Shown here piece by piece: positions 1 to 10,900 of a DNA stretch of 64,000 bases. The stretch comes from Liolophura sinensis (Eukaryota; Mollusca; Polyplacophora; Chitonida; Chitonidae): NCBI RefSeq assembly GCF_032854445.1, contig NC_088300.1, positions 63,276,984-63,340,983 of the forward strand. Direction: 5' to 3'. Numbering within the stretch: the first letter of the stretch is position 1; every line of letters begins with the position of its first letter. The translations under genes were made by a program, and so were the position numbers. The notes under the pieces are model-generated. The model did not search any database. It was not told where the DNA came from and saw nothing but the letters and a program-made list of their open reading frames with translations.

Positions 1-33
1 CCTTGCCATCGTGGTTAAGTCGCCATTCTCAGC

Positions 34-556
34 ATGTTCAAACTGACGTTCTGGAGATGCCCCGTCAGGACTATCATCTCCCTGCTCATCGTCTTCTCGC
101 CCTCCAGTGTGCTCCGTGTTAACTCACAGCTTCCTTGCCCGGATCATGACACCAAGTATGTCCGGGACCCGGACGATTGCACCCGCTATGTGGTCTGTGT
201 GAACGGGCGAGCGTTCGTTATGCCGCCCTGCACTGCTTCCACGATTTGGTCCAACACCCTTCGGGCCTGTGTCCACTCGGGGTCGGCTCACGATGACTGT
301 ACGTACGGGGTCCCGGAATCGCAGACCGGAACTACCGAGAAGGACACGGACTACCCTACCACCAGGGCGGCCACACCCACCCGGGAAGTTTCGCAAATAA
401 CGACGAAAAATTACTGGACGTCTTCAATATATTTTCCCACGACGACCCGATCACCACCCCTACCGACGACCACTGCCCCTCCCCCACCCATCACGTCTGC
501 CCCGGCCCCACCCGAGCCATCAGCCACGCCCTGGTCGGATCAGGGCAGCTTAAGAG
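34..556 (+). CDS. Protease exon 1: signal peptide, CBM14 domain, linker
   Basis: ATG at 34 is followed by a hydrophobic run (IISLLIVF) and then the six-cysteine peritrophin-A pattern with the aromatic core seen in CBM14 (RYVVC, IWSN). The linker is rich in Thr, Pro and Ser and probably O-glycosylated. The open frame runs on to a stop at 651, but GGTGAG at 556-561 is a good donor, and ending at 556 (phase 1) matches the next exon. A message that retained the intron would encode only the chitin-binding part. Confidence 0.9.
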
Positions 557-1837
557 GTGAGAGACATAGAGAGGGTTACGTTATACCTAAAATGTTTGGA
601 AGGATTGGAAGTCTAAGAAGTCCAGGGTATCGAGTACAGTACAACAATTAGTTTCTTCAAAATACTTCCAAAATATGTGAAAAAATATTAGACAACAAAT
701 ATTAAAGTATGTTAAACAAGAAGCGTGCCTTCAGTGGCATTTAGAAGTTGGTCAGGAAGTACACTAACAAGTTGTTCCCTATGGATATACAATTTCTAGG
801 TTTTCAAGACGTTTCAATGTAGATATAACATCGTTATCAGTGAGAAAGAAGCCACTGTATACCTAATGCAGGTACGGTATGTTTAACGGGAGCCCAGAAT
901 ATGTGAAGACCAAGCTGTCCCGAGCACACGACAGTTCGGCACAAAGTTATTGAAGTACGGGAATTCAACTGAAGAGTCGGAAATGCTTTTACATATCGGC
1001 AAGCTTTTCCAGTCCATCTTTTTATGCACAACAACTGTCTTTTAACCTCACATTCTGTGGCAATTGGTCCAGCTCTCTATATTACAAATTGCTACCGTGC
1101 ATCTAAATACGTCTTCATTTAGCTAAAAAGGAAAGCTAGCAACAAGCATCTCCAATCATGCAGTCTTCTAGAGCACAGATAATTGTGGGGGAGGGGGTGA
1201 AGAGGTATGTGCTCAGCCCGAATATCTTTTTTTCTTTCACCGCGGTAATTAAGGAGGTAGAGAGATCTGAGCCCACCTGCATCAGCTGTTTTTATATCCA
1301 CAATGCATTTGTAAATCACAAAACAAGAAGAATGAAAATTGTTGCAATATTAAAAGTTCAGGACTATGGGAATATCGTATAATTTGACAAGCGTTTCTGT
1401 ATCTCTGATATAACACTTCAATCAGCAGCTTAATTTTCTGTCACAATTTAAGTTCATAAAAATCGCCTAAAACGAGTCTCCGCCTAGTTAAAAGGCCAGA
1501 GCTTCCGGGACCTTGAAGGTGACTGTACCCTGGCCTCTTTGTCTGGAAGATTATTACAAGTTATATTATATGAAAATTATATGACTCTCTGCCAGAAGAA
1601 CATTTTATCCTTGCTCCCCATATTTTTTATTTTAACAGAAATCTCCTAAAAAGCATCTCGTGTTATCTAAAAGGGTAGATTTCCAGGGCCCATGGGGACC
1701 TTCGCCTTTTGGGCCTGAGTAGTATTTTTCTTGGTTCCCATACCTCACGAAAGTTTGTGCTGTGTCAGTCATAAACCTATTCTGCGCTCCATCCCCCACC
1801 CACTCTCTCTCTCTTTTTGGAAACTTCAGGCCCTATG

Positions 1838-1914
<77 letters not shown>

Positions 1915-4900
1915 CCTATGGTATATATATATTGTCCAGATGGATCGAGTTCAATTTGCTTTCCTCTGTGTTCATCTTTGGTATCTAGCTGAGATAATAT
2001 TGTCCAGGTGCATACAATTCATTTTGCTCAGCTTTGGGTTCATCTCTAAGATTTAAATAAGGTATATTGTCCAGGTGTGTACAGTTTCAATTTGTTCAGC
2101 TCTGAGTTTATCTCAGAGCTGAAGGAAACCGAGCAAAGCCCGGGAGAAACCCACGACTATCTGCAGGTTGCTGGAATACTTACCCACGTACGATCTGAGA
2201 GGAAGCCAGCATGAGCTGGATTTGTACTCACATAGCGACCCCCATTGGTGAAAAGTTTTTAATTCATTGCTACGCGCTGTCACGGCTAACTACCTCTGCC
2301 ACATCCTGCGTCAGTTATACCTGGTATAATGGCTTTATTATGGGTTACATTGTCCTCTCTGGTGTTGGCAATATTTTACATAACGTCTGTTTTATAATTT
2401 AATTGCTTGGTGTTTCACTCATACGACGGCAGTCAACATTATGGTGGAAGGGAACAGAGCAAAGCCCGTGGGAAATCCACGACTAATCTGCAGGTTACTG
2501 GAATACGTACCACGTGCGATCAGAGAGGAAGTCAGCATGAGCTGGATTTGTATTCCCCATTGGTGAAAAGCTCTTAATTCATTGCTCCGCGCTGTCACGC
2601 TAACCACCTCGGCCACATCCTGCGTCAGTCATACCTGGTATAATGGCTTTCTTATGATTTATATTGTCTCTCTGGTGTTGGCAATATTTAATATAACGTC
2701 TGTTTAGGCCATCTGATACACATTACGCTGTGACTTCCGATCACAGTAATACCTGACACAATGTCTCTAATGTTCATCTTATATTGGCTTTCTTGTGTTC
2801 GCATTATCTTATTTATGTCTATAATGGCTCTCCAGAGACAGTGATACTTGACATAAGGCTATAATGTACATGATATACTGCCTCTATGGTGTTAGCATTA
2901 TCTTATATGGTGCCTTAAGTGCCATACTCATTTATTGTCTCTATACGTGCGTTACTTTGGCTCTCTGGTGTTAGCATTATCTTATATAGTGTCTCTCCTA
3001 CGGCCATTCGATGCGCGTTACACTCTGACATCTGGTGTCGGTTAGATCTGGGTATCTCGTACAGCCATCTGTTACACGTTACCCTGTAACGTCAGTTATA
3101 TAATACGTGATCATAGTATCTGACATCCTCGCGTTGACCACCTCTGCCTCTTACATCTGCCACTATCCAACGTATAAACCTGACAGTATTTTGATACTGT
3201 GTCATTTTTCGAGGGAATGTTTCGAGGTTTTCGGTTGTGTGTCACAGATATGTGTTAAATGGGGTTATCTGACACAAATGTTGGCTCTAACTGCCCAGGG
3301 AACATGAATGAAAACAATTGTTTGTGTACTGAGGCTGAGCCACTGATCGCTGGTTAGAATACAGTACGAAGTGCTCACGTAGATCTAACCAGGCTCTGTA
3401 AAAGCTCTAGGTGACGGGGCCAGGCGGGGGGTGTTGACAATACGCTGCAGTGTGAGAGCCTCCCCACCCCTCTTTCCTGCCATCCACTCGCTGATGCACC
3501 AAAGCGGAGCACGTTCCAGATCGACCGCTATGTCACATTGGCCACCTAAAAATAACCCAGGCGAACGACAGATGTGATGAGGGGGCATATACGCAGCATG
3601 TCCATATGCAGCGAATATTACAATGCCAGTTTAGAGTAATTGTAAGACAGATTAAGACTTACGATTAAAAGTTTTTCAAAAATGTGTGTATTTGCACAAA
3701 TTTGTAATAGCTGTGACATCCCGCGAAAAAGTTTATGTCGTCTTACCTCTCAGGCTTCGTTTAAAGGGAATGTTTTAAGATGTCAAAAATTTGACCGACC
3801 GATGGACCGACCTTGACCTTTCGGAAGTGCGGCAAAGCGACTCACAGTGCTGCTTGTCGCAACGAAAAGTCTAGAAGAAATGGTTACCCTTATATTAACC
3901 CTGTGGGGCAACTGTGGCTGACAGGCAAGCGTGCACTTTAATAGTTGAAGAGCCACTCGCCAATGTGGTCGATGTGAGTTCAATTCCAGCTTTTGCTGAC
4001 TTCCTCTCCAGTCGTACGTGGGAAGGTATGACAACAAATCACTGTTTTTGCTGCAAACGTTTATGTGTGGGATGGGTAGTCTACATCAGGACAATGCGAG
4101 CACCAGTGCCGCAATTTTTATAGTGCTGCCTCATTGGAATGTCGAACACTTGGGCCAGCCAATCCTTGGTCTTTCGCGTTTGACGAGGCGTAACAGTGAA
4201 TGAAATTGGGGGATGTGGGGGGGAGTGGGGGGGGGGATAATATAAATAATGCGTCTCAGGTGCGCTTTGATAACAACACTTCACATATCCAACCTGGCGA
4301 CAAGATGCATCTGAGCAGTCCCTACTCCGAAGATTAAGCGAAATTAGACACAATTATGAAAGAAAGCTCCAGGGATTCCAGGACACTCAACCTATATTAA
4401 CTTACAAGAGAGCTGTAATGCATGTACTTGTCAATTTTTTTTAAAACTTAGAGTGAAGCGATTAATTGCATGTCACTGACACTGTAGTTTTTAGTGTTTT
4501 GACATAAATATATCAGAACTTTAACCCATATACAACCAATAAAATGCGGTGTAGATAACGAGTTTTTAAGTTTTATCAAAAAAGTGGGCCCTTGATCCTC
4601 ACCGCAGAAAATGAGGAGAGTCGAACATTTGAATGATAACGCGTTTCACGAGTATAGGGGTTTTGGGTTCGACCTATTTCGTCGTTAAAGGTAAAGACAA
4701 TCCTGCTGTATCAGGTGACAAAATATTGGGCAGCTTTTGTTGACATTAATTTACCGATCACCTGTCTCACCGTGTCTTTAAGCCAAAATCACACCTTCTT
4801 CCTTCAGGAACTTTTCACAAATGTTCAACTCCTCAATTCTCTCCTATCGTTCGTCTTCTATAAATATGCAGCTTTTCAGGACGCCAGTGTTATACTAATG

Positions 4901-7900
4901 AGATCAAAATCAAAATAAGTAAAATATAAACGATAATAGATATCGAACTCAAAACTCCTGATGAAACCGATGCGCTAGCCTGACCAATGTCGATGGACAT
5001 CTGTTTTTGTTTTTTGTTTGTTTATTTTTTTCTTTGTTTTCTTTCTTTCTTGCGCGCTTTGTAGACTACAAGTTTACACAACATTATCAACTTAATTTCG
5101 GATGAGTTTTTGGATGGAGTAGTGAGAGTTTTATGTATGGACAGTTCCTTGACAAAAAATAATGCATAAGTTCCACATCCCTTTCGTCTCAGGAAATGTA
5201 ATTCCTTGAAAGAAATTGAAAGTTGCTCACTTTTATGGCCTATTATTTATTTATTTACTATTGTACAAGATTTACTTTTCATTATGTATTTGCTTAACTA
5301 GTAAGTTAGTCAAATTAATTTGGTATCGCAAATTAATGGTGAAACCAATTGTCTTTTATGCATCATTGCTAACTAACGGATGTGTTTGTCTTTTTATTTA
5401 CTATTGAAATAATTATTTATTACATTTTCCCTTGGGAACTGGGCTTTGCGGTTGTTTTTGGAAATTAGTACTTGGAACGCCTCTTCATGGTTTAACGACT
5501 GGTACGCCAATGTCGGAATTAAATAGAAATTGATAGATTGGCCACATGGTTTATCTATTTCGTTAACTCCTCTATTCCATACTGAGACACTGTTTGTGAT
5601 TATTGCTTTAACACATCAGTAGTCTTTGGCATTAAGACAGGGGAACTGGTGAAGTAGCCGACTGTAACTGTCGTCCCACTCATCACCCCATCGTCGGTAT
5701 GTCAGGTCTAGATCATACCACTACATTCCACCCGATCTGTACTCTCCCCTATAAGATATTTAGTTCTTTCATCAGATGTACATATACCTCTATTGCACGT
5801 CTGACCCCGCTACTGCATGTAAGTTTTATACAGGTTTTATTCCCTGTCCAGTTTTCGGTACACATGCACCTGCATTCCATCTAGGCCTACATCTTTACTA
5901 GATCTAGACCCACCTAGACCATCTTAATGAAGCAGCACAGTGGAAATCTGTCCTGCAACAAAGAGGCATATTACATGCACTCTAAGAACCCCTTCATCGC
6001 CATATGACTGAAAAATGGTTCAGTGCGACGTTAAACCCACAGCACTCCCTCACTCACTAGTTTTTTGTGGCCCAGGCATACCGCGATTAATTCATTGCTG
6101 AGCCTAACTTCAGCTGTTACACTTTAACCTCAGGCATATTTGAGGAAATCGTCTCAAAGATGCAGGTTACGTTAGAACGATGAGAGCAGTTTGACGAGGA
6201 TGGATTATTAATTTAAAATACCTAAAGATGGTTCTATACAACACAACAAATCGTAATCTGTAAGTAATGAAGTTTAACGTACCTGTCTAACCTACTTCAC
6301 GGCCCGTTTTTACTTCATGCTTAGAATTAGAATTTGGCGCCAAGCGGCGAATAATTTGGGAAAGAATACTGAAACATGACATTCGGAAGAGTGTAGAAAA
6401 GGTCGCGTCCCTTGATAAGCCGTCTATTTTAATCCAAACTCTCTGTGTTTAATCTCGTAGAGTTTTATAGTATAGTCTACGTATACTTATCAGGTGTCCC
6501 AATCCCTCAGGTGTGGCTAATCCCACACCTCTCCCAAGTAACCATCCCCTCTATTCCACACACCTTTTCTCTCCCACACGTTCGTGAACGGAGCGCCCTC
6601 TAGGTCACATGCTCCTCTGTACACTGATGTAATTATAAGCGGCCAGTCGCAAGACCCTCTCATGTCTGCGTGTTATATCTGGTATAGTTTGTTTGTTATT
6701 GTTTGTGACTTAATGAATCATTATATCAGACAGATAGATCGTGGCAATATGACCTTCGAGAAAATCACATTCGAGAGGTTTCGCAGGTAATTTAACTGGA
6801 TTAAAATCTAGTCTGCCGCCAGTCTGTGGCTAGAAAGTTTTTTATTTTACGACATTCTAAAGAGATTGTTTTGACAAAATCCCCTGTAATTTGTTTAAGA
6901 TAAATATCTGAAGTTCAGCGAAAGAGATATTCGGATTCAATAATACAAGACTGAAATAAAATCCACGGCGTTTACGTTCGATAGCATTTTTACAACTTCT
7001 TTGTGCTATCCTGTTAAGGCTCACGGAACAATTCCGTACAAAGGAATGAAAGTTTTTTTTTTGTAATCAACACATATACCTCATGTGGTGGGGCTTTACA
7101 CATTATTATGGTTTTACATTGTAACATTATGTTTATCAGGGTAACATATTTTATGTTGTTCTTATGTGGACTATAAAGCGATATTAAAGGCTGTCGAATA
7201 TCACATGTCTCATGATGTATTCATTTTTATTAGACATCCCTTAGTCTTCATCAAAATTCAGATTTCACCTGAAATCTTTCTTTTCTCTTATCAGTTCGAA
7301 AATCTAAACCCAACTTTGATACACTGTCCAGAACTACACGTTTACATTTTAAACATCACACATACCTTTTCACATTACGCCATTACCTCTCCATGTGAGA
7401 TGTTTTGTCAGAGAAAGAGGAGTATATGTATACAGGGTAGCAAAACATTCATTGAGACAGAAGTCACCTCAGTAAGCCAGGCCTGCAATTAGGAAAGGGA
7501 ACTTCTCTGACTTAGCCAAATCCATGAGTTTTCAAGGTGTCAACAAATTCCCCCCGCCCCCCCCCCCCTAAAAAAACAGAAGATTTTGATTTATTTATTT
7601 ATTTGATTGGTGCTTTAGGCCGTACTCAGAATCATCTAAATACATACATTCCAAACTGACTGAACAGTATGTAATGAAGGCTTAAATCTATATACACTTT
7701 CTGAATTTAGACGTCAGTATCGCTTTACAGGAAAAATTAATTTACCTATATCACAAATTCCCGTTTTTCTAAACTGTGGGATACAGTTCATATAATCCAA
7801 TATCCCAGTTGATAACGTGAGTGAGTGCTTGGGGTTTAACGTCGTACTCTCATTTAATTTGAAGGGATTATTAATTGATTTCTGTATTTTATTCACCATG

Positions 7901-10900
7901 AATACTTATGGATGCTTATATTCATAACAGAAAGGTGGACTATGGCGGGGTTAAAGTCATTAAAATTGGTTGTATCCCAAAATATACATACATGGAATAT
8001 TTAGTATTAATATGGGACTGACACGTGTATTTAGTAATAGTTATACAATCTAGTAAAATTCACTGTAAAGCGTCGCTTCACCTTACATAAATTCTTACTT
8101 CTTACTGCTCATAATTCTACATGTACTAACGAAGTGGTTTCTCCTCAGGCAGATGTGGCATCGCTCGCACTCCTTACATCATCGGCGGCAGTCCGTCATC
8201 ACAGGGAGTCTGGCCGTGGCAGGTGTCTCTTCAGGTGCGCAGTGACGTCTTAGCTCATCGCTGTGGTGGTGTGCTGGTCACCTCACAGTGGGTACTCACC
8301 GCCGCTCACTGTGTGTATGGGTATGTGAACAATGTGTAGAAAAAAATATCCCTTAATCTAGTTCTCCATAACATACTTTTAAAATGTGTTTGATCCAGGC
8401 GCCAATCCTCATCAATATTGGACGAACCAGTTCAATAATCATGCGGCCGACTTTCTTAAGAACATTTAACACAAACCACCAAAGAACTAAGAAAGTATAT
8501 TGAAGTAAAAAAAAAAATAGCACGGTGTCATTTGAAGAAAAGCGGTTTTCAATGATGCTGGAAAGAGAGTACGGCGTAAATAACGAATCGAATAAATGAA
8601 TGATACCGGAAAGACGCAGGGAATGTTCTATAAAGCTGTGCATTTAAACAATATAGGTTTATATTATATTATATATTTATAGGTTTTCAAAATACTTGTG
8701 TTTATATAATGTAGTACAAGGTTGATTATCCATGTCAAATAAATGTAAAACTGCATATTCGTTGCTTATTTTCGAATCTTAATTTATCATGTATTCATGC
8801 GCTATGGTGGTATTTTGTTATTTCACTGTTTTTCAGCATTTTTAGTGCGCCGCCCTTGTATGTTGCTGTGATTGGAGAGTACAACTTGGTGGAGCATTCT
8901 GGAGACGAACAATACCGAGGCGTGGAGAAGATAATCCGGGTAATGTTTATATTAAGTAATCCTCAGATAATGCAACATTTATAGTTCTAAATCCTCGATT
9001 TGCATGTTACCTGGAAGCTCTCTTGGCTTACCTGTAGAGTGAACTATAACTGTTAAAGTAGAAATTCCAGCTATACATACAATGTTATGAAGATATATTG
9101 GCGCCATGGATCTCTTAATCTGATTCTTGGCCAGAAAACGCCGCATGTTTGCACCATGGCCATCTTTTGATTTATTGTTAGAAACTTGCACACTCCTTAG
9201 CCTATACACCATATCAGGACAGCCGGGGTTTAGCATGTTAAAAAAAAATTGTGGAACATAGTTTTCATTTATTTGAATAAAAATATTGCTTAAACAAAGA
9301 TCCACCAGTCGAAACTCGACTACACCATTGAAGTAGAATAGACTAGGCTTTTTAAATACAGAATCGAGCGATTTAGACCTCAAAAACAAAAGAAAAACGT
9401 TTATGGCCTTATCCTTACTCATATCTTATTCTTCTAGGAAATGACCATTTCAGAAATGTCAGGTTCCCTTTAAGCCAAACCTGAAGTCGTAAGAACATAT
9501 TAGTAGTTAGCGCTATTTTGTTTGACCTGACATCAGAGTCGTGGATATTCACTGAACGGGTCCGCGTGGTACATGGGCGATAACTCTTGCCTGACAGGCA
9601 GTCCAGGTTCGAGTTGAAGGCAAGCGGTTCCATTTGAATTTGAAATTCCCATCTTACATCTTAATTAAATCAATCAATCAATAAAAGTCATATAATTAAC
9701 AACCTTGGATTACATCTGTATCTCCTCAGGCTTTATTACGGTGTGGCGATTTCTATCCGTCCGATTGTCTGTCCTCCACCCAGTTGTTTTGGGTGTGCAA
9801 GTTTAATTTTTAGTATATACATAGATCTAAACACAGGTGTCGATGCGCCTTATATTTATTCATTCCTGCCGATGCCATAGTAACCGGGTTACCATTTTTC
9901 CTAAATCTATGGTATATATATATTTGGGTGGAACTTTGTGTTTGGGCGACAATTCCAATTGATTTACATTCACAGTTTTAATTTCATAGTGAATACATAT
10001 AGATACAGAGGTGGCAGTGTGCCTGGCCTTTCTTGTTATCCCATGTTAAAAGGATTGTCAATTATCCTATTTGTATTATATAAATAAGAATATACTTGTT
10101 AGGGGCATAGACTGAGTTCACCTGGAGTCTTTCTTTCATGAGCTGTCCTCTTGTCTCCCCTTAGCACCATGACTACACGGCAGAGGGAGGCTATCCTAAC
10201 GACATCGCTCTCGTGAAACTCTCGCATTCTATCGATGGTCAGTACTCGGCCATTCTCCCCGCGTGTATCCCGTTCCAGGGTGAGGAGTACACATATCAGG
10301 ACAACTGCTTCATCACGGGTTGGGGAGAGACAGAAGGTGAGAAAACACCCGTGTGTACACGTAGAGGCCAGTTCCCCAGGAGTACGTACTGATGGCGGAG
10401 CGTATAGAGAAGAAGCTGCCTATTTATAGTTGATCCACAAAACAGAATAACATAACAAATAAGCAAAATAACAAATAATTCCACCCGTATTCTTAAGGTA
10501 GCTAACCCTCAGGTCCTTAATGGAACAATCAGGGATACATGTTACAGCTATTGACTGACATCGGTTAAAGATGCTGAAGACAAAACCATTGGGGACAGCC
10601 TGAAAATGACCGTCTGTATTCTCATCCTATTGACATCTTTTTGTTTAGTGAAGGGCTAGATTTTTATCCAAGTTGAAGTATCATTTGTGAGTAGACCGCG
10701 GATAATTAATGTTAAATGCAAGGTCTATATGAATCCATTATACTCTTTACATTATCGTTGACGAACTCCTTTCCCAACATATCGTCAGAATCATGGCTTT
10801 GCTGAAATCGTCACAATACGGTAGTAGTGTGAAGTAAATTCATTCATTCATAATTTCATTCATTCTTTCATAATTTCAACATTGGAAAAACAAGATTCAT

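Larger units (their letters stand above)
557..8148 (+). other. Protease intron 1, repeat-rich, no gene seen
   Basis: This intron of about 7.6 kb separates the chitin-binding exon from the protease exons. It holds a TA run (1845-1912), a three-copy 68-bp repeat (1931-2125), a duplicated SINE block (2112-2707), degenerate repeats containing GTGTTAGCATTATCTTATAT (about 2700-3010), and SINE pieces at 3910-4030, 5929-6058, 7578-7640 and 7815-7852. Short open frames are present, but none has a recognisable domain. Confidence 0.7.

Noticed and set aside
1762-2056. Tyr-Ile repeat open frames over TA runs (also near 60.6 and 62.3 kb)
   Set aside because: Pure by-products of TA dinucleotide runs, open on both strands.
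8979-9422. 147-codon minus-strand open frame in protease intron 3
   Set aside because: No recognisable domain, signal or splice partner, and it lies inside an intron of a well-supported gene. Kept only as a note; a protein search would settle it.
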